This document shows positions 24,393-32,458 of a DNA stretch of 48,472 nt, piece after piece. A program made the position numbers and the translations under genes. The notes under the pieces were generated by a model. That model made no database searches, was not told the origin of the DNA, and saw only the letters and a program-made list of their open reading frames with translations. Position 1 is the first letter of the stretch, and each line of letters begins with the position of its first letter. Source of the stretch: Bradyrhizobium sp. (GTDB lineage: Bacteria > Pseudomonadota > Alphaproteobacteria > Rhizobiales > Xanthobacteraceae); NCBI RefSeq assembly GCF_017881085.1, contig NZ_JADGRI010000005.1, positions 1 through 48,472 on the forward strand. The letters are read 5' to 3'.

Positions 24393-24785
24393 TCAGCCGC
24401 CGGCCGGTCCGCTCTCCTGGATGGCCCCCCGGATACGGGTGACAAGGCTCTCATCCAGCAGCGGTTTCATCAGGACGTGCCGGACGCCCGCCGCTTCAGC
24501 CCTTGCCGAGATGTTTTCGTCGGGGTAGCCGGTAATGAGGATGACCGGCGCGGCGATGTCGCGGTTTCGCAGGCGGCCGGCCAGATCGATGCCATTCATG
24601 TCGGGCATCTTGTAGTCGATCACGAAACAGTCGACGCCGGTCGAATCCACGGCGTTCAGCAGCGAGGCGCCGTTCCTGAAAGTGCGGACGTTGAAGCCGT
24701 CCGTTTCAAGAAGGAATCGAAGCGAACCAAGCACATCCGCGTCGTCGTCGACCACGTAAACTGTTGGTTTGGCGAGTGGCGACAT
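24393..24785 (-). CDS. Receiver-only response regulator, possible FixT-like feedback protein
   Basis: A single receiver domain with no output domain: acidic pocket VYVVDDDAD, phospho-acceptor Asp in DCFVIDYKMP, Thr in LITGYPDE and conserved Lys in VLMKPLLD. From ATG 24785 it is 130 residues; the track start at 24824 gives 143. The later start is preferred because a FixK box centred at 24868 predicts a transcript start near 24828, almost on the earlier ATG; neither start has a good Shine-Dalgarno site. The gene lies between fixJ and fixK2. In Caulobacter a FixK-dependent single-receiver protein, FixT, inhibits FixL; this gene could do the same or act as a phosphate sink. Confidence 0.85.
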   Translation of the reverse strand: MSPLAKPTVYVVDDDADVLGSLRFLLETDGFNVRTFRNGASLLNAVDSTGVDCFVIDYKMPDMNGIDLAGRLRNRDIAAPVILITGYPDENISARAEAAGVRHVLMKPLLDESLVTRIRGAIQESGPAGG

Positions 24786-24861
24786 CGCGAAAGCCCGCGC
24801 ATCTTTCGAGCTGATCTGGATCATAATTTATCCAGACTACCACCCGATAGGCGATGGGGGC

Positions 24862-24875
24862 TTGATTTAGCTCAA
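24862..24875 (-). promoter_or_regulatory. FixK2 box overlapping the fixJ stop codon
   Basis: TTGATTTAGCTCAA on the plus strand (TTGAGCTAAATCAA on the minus) fits TTGA-N6-TCAA perfectly. It overlaps the last codons and stop of fixJ and lies 77 bases before the preferred receiver-gene start. An activator bound here would start transcription near 24828. Confidence 0.7.
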
Positions 24876-25489
24876 TCCTTCAGCAGGCCGGCGCGCATCG
24901 CCAGCCGCACCAGTTCCGAGAGGCTGTTGGCCTGCATCTTTGTCATCACGTTCGCCCGGTAAACTTCGATGGTGCGGGGGCTGATGTCGTAGTCGCGGGC
25001 GATCAGCTTGTTGGAAAGCCCGGCGATCAGTCCGTCCATGACCTGGCGCTCGCGAGGGCTGAGCGATGCTACCCGCGCCGCGATATCCTGGGTGATCGCC
25101 TCGCTCTTGGCGGCCGGCTCCGCCTGATGGATGGCCGTCTCGATCATGGCGATCAGGCGGTCATCCTCGAACGGTTTCTCGAGAAAATCGACCGCCCCCA
25201 GTTTCATGGCTTCGACGGCAAGCGGCACGTCGCCATGCCCGGTCATGATCACAATCGGGAACGTGCTGTGGCCCGCCTTCATGCGCTTCAGAAGCTCGAT
25301 TCCGTCGAGGCCGGGCATGCGCACATCGGAAACGACGCAGCCGAATTCAAGGCGCGGGAGGGCATCGAGAAATTTCAAGGCGGTCTCGAACAGCGTGACC
25401 TTGTAGTTGGCGGAATCGAGCAGGAAGTTCAATGAATCCCGCATCGCCTCGTCGTCGTCGATGACATAGACCTTTCCCCTGTCCGGCAT
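24872..25489 (-). CDS. fixJ: Response regulator FixJ
   Basis: A 205-residue two-domain regulator. The receiver (about 1-120) has the acidic pair in VYVIDDDEA, phospho-acceptor Asp55 in VVSDVRMPG, Thr in VIMTGHGD and Lys in FLEKPFEDD. The LuxR-type DNA-binding domain (about 140-205) has LSPRERQVMDGLIAG and DYDISPRTIEVYRANVMTKM. It is phosphorylated by FixL at low oxygen and then activates fixK2. It starts 3 bases after the fixL stop, so the two are translationally coupled. Its 3' end carries a FixK box for the next gene. Confidence 0.96.
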   Translation of the reverse strand: MPDRGKVYVIDDDEAMRDSLNFLLDSANYKVTLFETALKFLDALPRLEFGCVVSDVRMPGLDGIELLKRMKAGHSTFPIVIMTGHGDVPLAVEAMKLGAVDFLEKPFEDDRLIAMIETAIHQAEPAAKSEAITQDIAARVASLSPRERQVMDGLIAGLSNKLIARDYDISPRTIEVYRANVMTKMQANSLSELVRLAMRAGLLKD

Positions 25490-25492
25490 ATC

Positions 25493-26995
25493 TCAACTCT
25501 CGTTCGATGCTGCTGGCAGGGTGAAGCGAAACGTCGCGCCTCCCGCAGCATTGCTTTCGGCCCACATCCGGCCGCCATGGGCTTCGATGATCGACCGGCT
25601 GATGGAAAGTCCTACCCCCATCCCGGTTTCCTTTGTCGTAAAGAAGGTTTGAAACAGGTTGGCTTTGACGTCGTCGTGGAATCCGGACCCGGTATCCGAC
25701 ACTTCGATCTCGATCATGTCGTCCTCGACCTTGGCGTTCGACGCAATAAGCTCCCGTCGAGGCGACTGCGCCATCGCCTCCAGCGCATTGCGAAACAGAT
25801 TGACCAGCACCTGCTGGATCTGGACCCGATCCGCCAGTACCAGGTCGAACTCCGGATTGAGGTGGAAGCGCAGTTGGATGTTCTGCTCACGGGCGCCCGC
25901 CAGACCGAGCGCGCCTGCTTCCTCGATCAGTTTCGAGAGGCTTTCGACGCGTTTTTCGGATTCGCCCCGAGAAACGAAATCGCGGAGACGGCGGATGATC
26001 TGGCCGGCGCGAAGCGCCTGTTCGGCGGCGCGGTCCATGGCGTTTTCAATTTTCGCCGCATTGGGATCGGTGCTGCCCGCCAGCAGCCTGCGCGAGCCCT
26101 TCATGTAGTTGCTGATGGCGGCGAGCGGCTGGTTGAGTTCGTGCGCCAGCGCGGATGCCATCTCGCCCATCGCGCTCAGGCGCGAGATGTGGACCAGTTC
26201 GGATTGCAATTCCTGCAGCCTTGCCTGGGTTTGCTGGTGTTCGGTCAGATCGCGCACGAACCCGGTGAAATAGGGCTCTCCGCCCGATTGCATCTCGCCG
26301 ATCGTGAGGTGCATCGGGAAGGTGGTGCCGTCCCGGCGCTTGCCGGTCACGATCCGCCCGATGCCGATGATGTGCCGTTCGCCAGTGGATCGGTAGCGCG
26401 CCAGATAATCGTCGTGGCGCGCCTGGTCCGGCATCGGCATCATCTCGCTGACGTTTTTGCCGATCGCCTCCCGCTCGGTATAGCCGAACAGCCGCTCGGC
26501 CGCGGTGCTGAAGAACTGGATGATGCCGTAACCGTTGATCACGATCATCGCATCCGGCACGGTGTCGAGGATCGACCGCAAATGGCTCTCGCGCGTTCTC
26601 AGCGCCTCTTCGAGCTGCTTTTCCTCGTCGATATCGAGCGCGATCCCGCTGACATGGCATGGAACCCCGGCCTCGTCTTTGACCAGGCCCCCGCGGGCGC
26701 GAATCCACTGCCCGGACTTGTGCCTGCCACGCAGCCTGAAAGAAACGTCGAGACTGCCGCCGGTCTCGGCAACCTTCGTGATCGCCCGGTCGATGCGCTC
26801 GCGCTCTCCGGATTCCAGCAGGGAAAGAAACAGCTCGTAGGATATGGGCTGTTCGCGGTCGACGCCGAACAGGTTTCGCGTGGCATCGGACCATTCCAGC
26901 TCTCGCGTGGAAAGGTCGAGGTCCCAGGTTCCGACGCCGAATCCCTCCATTTGGAGTTGAAAGTGCCCTTTTGCCGATCCGGTTATGCCAGCCAC
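25493..26995 (-). CDS. fixL: Oxygen-sensing haem histidine kinase FixL
   Basis: A 500-residue soluble kinase starting with GTG. There are two PAS domains: PAS-A at about residues 15-125 without a haem site, and haem PAS-B at about 135-255. By alignment with Bradyrhizobium FixL (offset 6 residues), His194 is the proximal haem ligand and Arg214 of HIIGIGR is the distal arginine that relays oxygen binding. The phospho-accepting His285 is in ALAHELNQPLAA. The ATPase part has NLFRNALEAM, DTGSGF and GMGVGLSIS. Oxygen bound to haem stops autophosphorylation; deoxy-FixL phosphorylates FixJ. No membrane segment is present, as in Bradyrhizobium and unlike Sinorhizobium FixL. Confidence 0.96.
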   Translation of the reverse strand: MAGITGSAKGHFQLQMEGFGVGTWDLDLSTRELEWSDATRNLFGVDREQPISYELFLSLLESGERERIDRAITKVAETGGSLDVSFRLRGRHKSGQWIRARGGLVKDEAGVPCHVSGIALDIDEEKQLEEALRTRESHLRSILDTVPDAMIVINGYGIIQFFSTAAERLFGYTEREAIGKNVSEMMPMPDQARHDDYLARYRSTGERHIIGIGRIVTGKRRDGTTFPMHLTIGEMQSGGEPYFTGFVRDLTEHQQTQARLQELQSELVHISRLSAMGEMASALAHELNQPLAAISNYMKGSRRLLAGSTDPNAAKIENAMDRAAEQALRAGQIIRRLRDFVSRGESEKRVESLSKLIEEAGALGLAGAREQNIQLRFHLNPEFDLVLADRVQIQQVLVNLFRNALEAMAQSPRRELIASNAKVEDDMIEIEVSDTGSGFHDDVKANLFQTFFTTKETGMGVGLSISRSIIEAHGGRMWAESNAAGGATFRFTLPAASNES

Positions 26996-27308
26996 GCTAA
27001 ACTTTCACTTCCTTTGCCCGACGTCCACCAGTCCGAACCAGCAAGCGCGCAGGACAATCCTACACCAGTTTGACGTCCGATAACCGCCAGTAACTCAAAC
27101 TTTGATGCTGGATTCACAATTTCGCCCGGGTTGGCATGGTCCGGAATCCACCAAGGCGTCATTGCATATCCCGGCCCGTTTTCCCAATCGCACGCCGGCC
27201 GTGGGGGCTCTTGCGAATTTCGCGAAAAGTTCGAAGGCACTTTGATCTATCTCATCCTGGGCTTCGATTCCGTCTCTAAAAGAGCTCCGTGGCAACGGAG
27301 AAAGTCGG
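26996..27308. other. Divergent fixL / usp promoter region
   Basis: No gene is supported in these 313 bases; the small ORFs on both strands lack family features. The right side carries a near-match FixK box (27242-27255) and the GGAGAAAG ribosome-binding site of the usp gene. A short palindrome TTTCGCGAAA is at 27218-27227. I see no sigma-54 signature and no convincing FixJ element for fixL, which is expected because fixL is usually weakly constitutive. Confidence 0.7.
27242..27255 (+). promoter_or_regulatory. Degenerate FixK2 box upstream of the usp-CBS pair
   Basis: TTGATCTATCTCAT has a perfect TTGA half and TCAT instead of TCAA in the other. Its centre is 60 bases before the usp ATG, so a start point 40 bases downstream would leave a leader of about 20 bases with a good ribosome-binding site. 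Confidence 0.4.
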
Positions 27309-28142
27309 ATGACATACGCGACCGTCATGGTCAGCCTGGCGCTTGATCAGCCGAACGAGGCGCGTCTCGACGCGGCGGGGCAGATCGCCGAACGATTCGA
27401 CGCGCGTATCGTCGGGATCGCGGCGTCGCAGTTTACTCCGCCGCTCTATTTCACGTCAGGCGAACTGGCCCAGGACCTGATCGACGAGGGACAGGCATCG
27501 ATCAAGAAACGCATCGGGGAGTTGGAAGTCCGGTTTCGCGACGCGGTAAGGAATCGGGCCAAGCCAGTCGAATGGCGCAGTGCGATCGACTTCCCGGCAC
27601 GCTATATCCTGCGGGAAGCACGTTGCGCCGACATCATCGTCAGCGGTGGAGACAGGGGGGTGCTTTCGGACCCGCTGGCGATGGCCAGCCCGAAAGACCT
27701 CGTGATGCAGGCGGGCCGGCCGCTGCTCATCGTTCCCGATTCGGCCAATTGGCTCGATCTGCGAAGCGTGCTGGTGGCCTGGAAGGATGCCACGGAGGCG
27801 AGGCGGGCGATCGCCGATGCCCTGCCCATGCTGCGCAAGGCCAAAAACGTCACCGTCACGGAAATCCTGGAGCACGACGGTAGCCGGTCGGCCGCCACGG
27901 CGCGGGTCCGTGATGTCGCGGCGTGGCTGTCACGGCACGGCGTTTCCGCCTCCGAGCGCGTTGCGGAGAAGGATGGCGACCAGGACGCGACCGCGCAACT
28001 GGACGGAATTGCCGCCGACGTCGGGGCCGGGCTCATTGTTGCCGGCGCCTACGGTCATTCGCGATTCCGCGAATTGATTCTCGGCGGCATGACGCAGCAT
28101 CTCATCACCCAATCCGCTCGCTGCGTGTTGCTGTCGCATTAG
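27309..28142 (+). CDS. Universal stress protein family, tandem-domain type
   Basis: A 277-residue soluble protein made of two Usp-like halves. The first begins MTYATVMVSLALDQPNEARL, the second near residue 150 with RSVLVAWKDATEARRAIADA. The C-terminal ATP-loop-like segment GAYGHSRFRELILGGMTQ is the usual G-x2-G-x9-G(S/T) type. Double-domain Usps are often induced by low oxygen in Proteobacteria and may bind ATP. The gene lies between divergent fixL and fixN, and a weak FixK box precedes it, so co-regulation with the oxidase is likely. It is 27 bases upstream of the CBS gene. Confidence 0.88.
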   Translation: MTYATVMVSLALDQPNEARLDAAGQIAERFDARIVGIAASQFTPPLYFTSGELAQDLIDEGQASIKKRIGELEVRFRDAVRNRAKPVEWRSAIDFPARYILREARCADIIVSGGDRGVLSDPLAMASPKDLVMQAGRPLLIVPDSANWLDLRSVLVAWKDATEARRAIADALPMLRKAKNVTVTEILEHDGSRSAATARVRDVAAWLSRHGVSASERVAEKDGDQDATAQLDGIAADVGAGLIVAGAYGHSRFRELILGGMTQHLITQSARCVLLSH

Positions 28143-28169
28143 AGGCCAACGCTTTAACCACGGAATCGA

Positions 28170-28607
28170 TTGGATCGCGCCTTGTACAAGTTTCTCGAAC
28201 AAACCGTAGCCGGCTACATGACGCGCGCAGCCAAGACTGTGACGCGCGAACGAACAGTGCGCGAGCTGAGCGAAATGTTCGAGCGAGACGATTTCAACTC
28301 CTATCCGGTCGAAGAGGACGGGCAGGTGGTCGGCATCGTCACCAAATTCGACCTGCTGAAGTGTTTTATCTTTACGCCGAGCCAGATGATTCCGCCGTAC
28401 GAGCAATTGATGAGCCGGACCGTCGGCGACGTCATGACTCCGGAATTCATTTACGTTCGTACCGACACCAAACTGACCCGGGTACTCCAGCTCATGGTCG
28501 ATCACCGCATCAGGAGCGTTCCCGCGATCGACGACGAACATCGATTGTCCGGCATCATCGCGCGCAGGGATGTTCTCAAGGCGCTGGCGGATTGCAGCGG
28601 CGGGTGA
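28170..28607 (+). CDS. CBS-domain pair protein
   Basis: A 145-residue protein consisting of two CBS motifs: GYMTRAAKTVTRERTVRELS with SYPVEEDGQVVGIVTKFDLL, and DVMTPEFIYVRTDTKLTRVL with VPAIDDEHRLSGIIARRDVL. CBS pairs bind adenosine nucleotides (AMP, ATP, NADH) and report energy state. The start is TTG at 28170; no ATG fits before the first motif. It probably shares a transcript with the usp gene upstream. Its position just before fixN hints at a role in adjusting respiration or stress metabolism at low oxygen, which remains inference. Confidence 0.85.
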   Translation: MDRALYKFLEQTVAGYMTRAAKTVTRERTVRELSEMFERDDFNSYPVEEDGQVVGIVTKFDLLKCFIFTPSQMIPPYEQLMSRTVGDVMTPEFIYVRTDTKLTRVLQLMVDHRIRSVPAIDDEHRLSGIIARRDVLKALADCSGG

Positions 28608-28733
28608 CGCTTCCGTCTGTCCACAGGCGTTTCATCGCCGACGTCGGGAATGAATCGCGTCCATCAAGCCGTTGACTAGAAGCGCTAAAAGACGATTCCC
28701 GGGCTCGGCGTCGGTCTCACGGATCAAACCTAG

Positions 28734-28747
28734 TTGATCTCGATCAA
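28734..28747 (+). promoter_or_regulatory. FixK2 box of the fixNOQP operon
   Basis: TTGATCTCGATCAA is a full-consensus FixK/Fnr site: both TTGATC half-sites are intact with two central bases. Its centre (28740.5) is 62 bases before fixN, so a class II start near 28781 leaves a 22-base leader. Confidence 0.9.
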
Positions 28748-28802
28748 ATCGCGCCCGGTCGGACTGTGGTTGTTTGAGTCGTGTCCTCAAGAGAGAATCC
28801 GC

Positions 28803-30452
28803 ATGAGCCAGGCCTCTAGTTCCAAAACCATGACCATCGGCGAAAGTGGCTTGTCACTGATGTTTGCAGTGACTTCCTTTCTTTGCGTGGTCGCCGCGGC
28901 CAAAGCCGTCGACGCGCCCTTCGCATTTCATGCCTCTCTCGGCGCCGCTGCCAGTCTTGCGGCGGTATTTGTCATCCTTAACCGGTATTTCGACCGCCCC
29001 GCCGCGCTGCCGGCGTATGAAATCAATGGCCGGCCCAACTACAATATGGGTCCGATCAAGTTCGCTTCGGTCATGGCGATGTTCTGGGGAATCGCCGGCT
29101 TTACCGTCGGATTGTTGATCGCTTCGCAACTGGCGTGGCCGTTGCTGAATTTCGATCTGCCCTGGACCAGTTTCGGCCGGCTGCGGCCGCTGCATACGTC
29201 GGCCGTGATCTTTGCGTTCGGCGGCAATGTCCTGATCGCAACCTCGTTCTATGTCGTTCAAAAGACGTCCCGGGTACGTCTCGCCGGCGATCTCGCGCCG
29301 TGGTTCGTCGTTGTCGGCTATAATTTCTTCATCCTCATTGCCGGCACCGGCTATCTGCTCGGGGTCACGCAATCGAAGGAATATGCCGAGCCGGAATGGT
29401 ACGCCGATTTGTGGCTGACCATCGTCTGGGTGACCTATTTGCTGGTGTTCCTGATGACGCTGGTCAAGCGCAAGGAACCGCACATCTTCGTGGCGAACTG
29501 GTTCTATCTGGCCTTCATCCTCACCATCGCGGTGCTTCACCTCGGCAACAATCCCGCACTGCCGGTATCGGTGTTCGGCTCGAAGTCGTACATCGCCTGG
29601 GGCGGCGTCCAGGATGCGATGTTCCAGTGGTGGTACGGCCACAACGCCGTCGGGTTCTTCCTGACAGCCGGCTTTCTCGCCATCATGTATTATTTCATTC
29701 CCAAGCGCGCCGAGCGGCCGATCTATTCGTACCGCCTGTCGATCATCCACTTCTGGGCCCTGATCTTCCTCTACATCTGGGCGGGCCCGCATCACCTGCA
29801 TTACACCGCGCTTCCGGACTGGGCTCAGACGCTCGGCATGACCTTCTCGATCATGCTGTGGATGCCGTCCTGGGGCGGCATGATCAACGGCCTGATGACG
29901 CTGTCGGGCGCCTGGGACAAGCTTCGTACCGATCCCGTACTGCGCATGCTGGTCGTCTCGGTGGCCTTCTACGGAATGTCGACCTTCGAAGGCCCGATGA
30001 TGTCGATCAAGGTCGTCAATTCGCTGAGCCACTACACCGACTGGACCATCGGACACGTGCATTCCGGCGCGCTGGGCTGGGTCGGCTTCGTCTCGTTCGG
30101 CGCGTTGTATTGCCTGGTGCCCTGGCTGTGGGATCGCAAGGGACTTTACAGTCTCAAGCTCGTCAACTGGCATTTCTGGATCGCGACCATCGGTATCGTT
30201 CTCTACATCTCCGCGATGTGGGTTTCGGGGATCCTGCAGGGCCTGATGTGGCGCGCCTATACCTCGCTCGGCTTCCTCGAATATTCCTTCATCGAGACCG
30301 TGGAGGCGATGCATCCATTCTACATCATCCGCGCCGCGGGAGGAGCGCTGTTCCTGATCGGCTCGCTGATCATGGCCTACAATCTCTGGATGACGGTGCG
30401 CGTCGGTGAGGCGGAAGTGCAGTCGCCCGTCGCTCTTCAGCCGGCGGAATGA
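28803..30452 (+). CDS. fixN: cbb3-type cytochrome c oxidase subunit I, FixN/CcoN
   Basis: A 549-residue membrane protein from ATG 28803; the track start at 28734 is the FixK box itself, so it must be rejected. About 12 membrane helices are visible. Haem/copper ligand histidines are in [26 protein letters not shown] and [15 protein letters not shown], and in [17 protein letters not shown] near the C terminus. It is the catalytic haem b / haem b3-CuB subunit of the high-affinity oxidase that reduces oxygen to water at nanomolar oxygen and pumps protons. It is first in fixNOQP, needed for microaerobic and symbiotic respiration. Confidence 0.97.
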   Translation: MSQASSSKTMTIGESGLSLMFAVTSFLCVVAAAKAVDAPFAFHASLGAAASLAAVFVILNRYFDRPAALPAYEINGRPNYNMGPIKFASVMAMFWGIAGFTVGLLIASQLAWPLLNFDLPWTSFGRLRPLHTSAVIFAFGGNVLIATSFYVVQKTSRVRLAGDLAPWFVVVGYNFFILIAGTGYLLGVTQSKEYAEPEWYADLWLTIVWVTYLLVFLMTLVKRKEPHIFVANWFYLAFILTIAVLHLGNNPALPVSVFGSKSYIAWGGVQDAMFQWWYGHNAVGFFLTAGFLAIMYYFIPKRAERPIYSYRLSIIHFWALIFLYIWAGPHHLHYTALPDWAQTLGMTFSIMLWMPSWGGMINGLMTLSGAWDKLRTDPVLRMLVVSVAFYGMSTFEGPMMSIKVVNSLSHYTDWTIGHVHSGALGWVGFVSFGALYCLVPWLWDRKGLYSLKLVNWHFWIATIGIVLYISAMWVSGILQGLMWRAYTSLGFLEYSFIETVEAMHPFYIIRAAGGALFLIGSLIMAYNLWMTVRVGEAEVQSPVALQPAE

Positions 30453-30463
30453 GGAGCGATTAA

Positions 30464-31198
30464 ATGTCTTTCTGGACTCGGCATCAAATTTTCGAAAAGA
30501 ACTCGATCATCCTGATCGTGGGAATTCTCGCGGTCATCGCGATCGGCGGTCTGGTCGAGATCACCCCGCTGTTCTACCTGAAGAGCACGATCGAGGTGGT
30601 CGACGGCATGAGGCCGTACACGCCGCTCGAGCTCACCGGCCGCAACATCTACGTCCGCGAGGGCTGCTATCTCTGCCACTCGCAGATGATCCGGCCGCTG
30701 CGCGACGAGGTCGAGCGTTACGGTCATTTCTCGCTCGCCGCCGAAAGCATGTACGACCATCCGTTCCAGTGGGGATCGAAGCGAACCGGGCCCGATCTGG
30801 CGCGGGTCGGCGCCAAATACTCCGACGACTGGCATGTGACGCATCTGACCAATCCGCGCGCCATCGTTCCCCAATCGGTGATGCCCGGCTATCCGTTCCT
30901 GGCCGAGACCGAGATCGACGCCGACAACATCGCCGATCATCTGCGGACCAACCGCGCCGTCGGCGTGCCCTATACGGACGATCAGATAGCCAACGCCGTT
31001 GCCGATCTGAAGGCGCAGGCCGATCCAGACAATCCGGGGGTGGATGCGTTCTCGAAACGCTACCCGAAGGCCGTGGCGCGCAATTTCGACGGCAAGCCGG
31101 GTGCTCCGACAGAATTGGACGCGCTGATCGCCTACCTGCAGATGCTCGGCACGCTGGTCGATTTCAAGCTTTACAACGAAAAAGCCAACCTTCGCTGA
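30464..31198 (+). CDS. fixO: cbb3 oxidase monohaem subunit FixO/CcoO
   Basis: A 244-residue protein with one N-terminal membrane helix (about residues 13-33) and a periplasmic cytochrome c domain. The single haem c site is CYLCH (Cys68, Cys71, His72) in [17 protein letters not shown], and a Met ligand is probable in VMPGYPFL. It passes electrons from FixP to FixN. It lies 11 bases after fixN with a GAGGAG site, in the usual operon position. Confidence 0.97.
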   Translation: MSFWTRHQIFEKNSIILIVGILAVIAIGGLVEITPLFYLKSTIEVVDGMRPYTPLELTGRNIYVREGCYLCHSQMIRPLRDEVERYGHFSLAAESMYDHPFQWGSKRTGPDLARVGAKYSDDWHVTHLTNPRAIVPQSVMPGYPFLAETEIDADNIADHLRTNRAVGVPYTDDQIANAVADLKAQADPDNPGVDAFSKRYPKAVARNFDGKPGAPTELDALIAYLQMLGTLVDFKLYNEKANLR

Positions 31199-31207
31199 GG
31201 CAGAACG

Positions 31208-31372
31208 ATGAGAGCAATCCTAACCGTTCAGAATATCACATCGGATTTCGTCACGACCTTCTGGACGCCGATCTTCGTCGGAATCTTCATCGCAATCGTG
31301 ACTTACGCGCTTTGGCCTCGCAACCAGAAAGCCTTCGACGAGGCGGCGAGAATGCCGTTGCGGGAGGAATGA
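31208..31372 (+). CDS. fixQ: cbb3 oxidase small subunit FixQ/CcoQ (absent from ORF track)
   Basis: A 54-residue ORF too short for the supplied track, starting MRAILTVQNITSDFVTTFW. One membrane helix spans about residues 16-35 (PIFVGIFIAIVTYALW), followed by a charged tail ending ARMPLREE. Size, single helix and place between fixO and fixP identify it as CcoQ, which stabilises the assembled oxidase. It begins 9 bases after the fixO stop and ends 7 before fixP. Confidence 0.93.
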   Translation: MRAILTVQNITSDFVTTFWTPIFVGIFIAIVTYALWPRNQKAFDEAARMPLREE

Positions 31373-31379
31373 CAAAATC

Positions 31380-32252
31380 ATGACTGAACATAGCGATTTC
31401 GACCAGATCTCCGGCAGGACCACGACCGGTCACGAGTGGGACGGCATCAAGGAACTGAACACGCCGCTGCCGCGCTGGTGGGTGATCACCTTCTATTTGT
31501 GCATCGTCTGGGCGTTCGGGTACTGGATCGTCTATCCGGCATGGCCGCTGGTTTCCGGATATACCTCCGGCGTGCTGCATTATTCGTCGCGCGCGGACCT
31601 TGCCGTGGAACTGGCTAATCTCGAGAAGATCCGCGGCGACAAGATGGTTGCGCTTGGCGCGGCGTCCCTCGCGGATATCGAGAAGGATCCGGCCTTGCTG
31701 GCGCTCGCGCGCGCCCGCGGCAAGACGGTGTTCGGCGACAACTGCGCGCCATGCCACGGCTCCGGCGCCGCCGGCGCCAAGGGCTTTCCCAACCTGAACG
31801 ATGACGATTGGCTCTGGGGCGGCACGCTCGAGCAGATCATGCAGACGATTCAGTTCGGGGCGCGTTCGGGGCATGCAAAGAGCCACGAAGGCCAAATGCT
31901 CGCCTTCGGCAAGGACGGAACGCTAAAGAAGGAGGAAATCGTTACGGTCGCCAATTACGTCCGGTCGCTGTCGGGCCTGCCCACGCGTCCGGGATATGAT
32001 GCGGCAGCCGGCGCGAAGATTTTCGCCGACAACTGCACCGTCTGTCACGGCGATGCGGGTAAGGGAAATCAGGAAGTCGGGGCGCCCAATCTCACGGACA
32101 AGATCTGGCTTTATGGTTCCGACGAGGCGACGATCATCGAAACCGTCACCAACGGCCGGGCCGGCGTGATGCCGGCATGGGTGGGGCGGCTCGATCCCTC
32201 CACGATCAAGGCCATGGCGGTCTATGTTCATTCGCTCGGCGGAGGGAAGTGA
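31380..32252 (+). CDS. fixP: cbb3 oxidase dihaem subunit FixP/CcoP
   Basis: A 290-residue protein with a cytoplasmic N-terminal stretch, one membrane helix (about residues 33-56) and two periplasmic cytochrome c domains. Haem motifs are CAPCH (Cys122, Cys125, His126) and CTVCH (Cys219, Cys222, His223), each with a downstream Met candidate (GQMLAFG and GVMPAWVG). It receives electrons from soluble cytochrome c or the bc1 complex. GGGAGGAATG at the end of fixQ supplies its ribosome-binding site. Confidence 0.97.
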   Translation: MTEHSDFDQISGRTTTGHEWDGIKELNTPLPRWWVITFYLCIVWAFGYWIVYPAWPLVSGYTSGVLHYSSRADLAVELANLEKIRGDKMVALGAASLADIEKDPALLALARARGKTVFGDNCAPCHGSGAAGAKGFPNLNDDDWLWGGTLEQIMQTIQFGARSGHAKSHEGQMLAFGKDGTLKKEEIVTVANYVRSLSGLPTRPGYDAAAGAKIFADNCTVCHGDAGKGNQEVGAPNLTDKIWLYGSDEATIIETVTNGRAGVMPAWVGRLDPSTIKAMAVYVHSLGGGK

Positions 32253-32329
32253 CCGCCATAGCGTTTTCGAGCGGAGTCGATGCCGGTCCGCGGGATGAAA
32301 ACGCGCCAAACCGACGATTTGCAGCCTCG

Positions 32330-32348
32330 GTTCTGATTCAATCAGAAC
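32330..32348. other. Perfect 9-bp inverted repeat between fixP and fixG
   Basis: GTTCTGATT-C-AATCAGAAC. It lies 77 bases after the fixP stop and 41 before the fixG FixK box. As RNA it could form a 7-bp stem with a 5-base loop, but no T-run follows, so it may be a protein-binding site or a weak terminator. Confidence 0.55.
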
Positions 32349-32388
32349 GGGGCTTTGGCAAAGGACATCCCCGATATCTGCCGGCTAT

Positions 32389-32402
32389 TTGAGCTGGATC
32401 AA
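32389..32402 (+). promoter_or_regulatory. FixK2 box of the fixGHIS operon
   Basis: TTGAGCTGGATCAA fits TTGA-N6-TCAA exactly. Its centre lies 63 bases before the fixG ATG, nearly the same spacing as the fixN box, so it should drive a class II FixK2-dependent promoter. Confidence 0.85.
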
Positions 32403-32458
32403 CCGCGCGTCGGATGCTGGGTCTAGGCTCAGTTGCAAATGCGAGATGAATCCCGCCG

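Noticed and set aside
28734-28802. N-terminal extension of FixN from TTG 28734
   Set aside because: The proposed start codon is part of a perfect FixK box and would lie upstream of the expected transcript start near 28781.
28854-30314. A 486-residue minus-strand ORF
   Set aside because: Antisense to fixN; composition dominated by Asp, His and Arg, as expected of a shadow frame.
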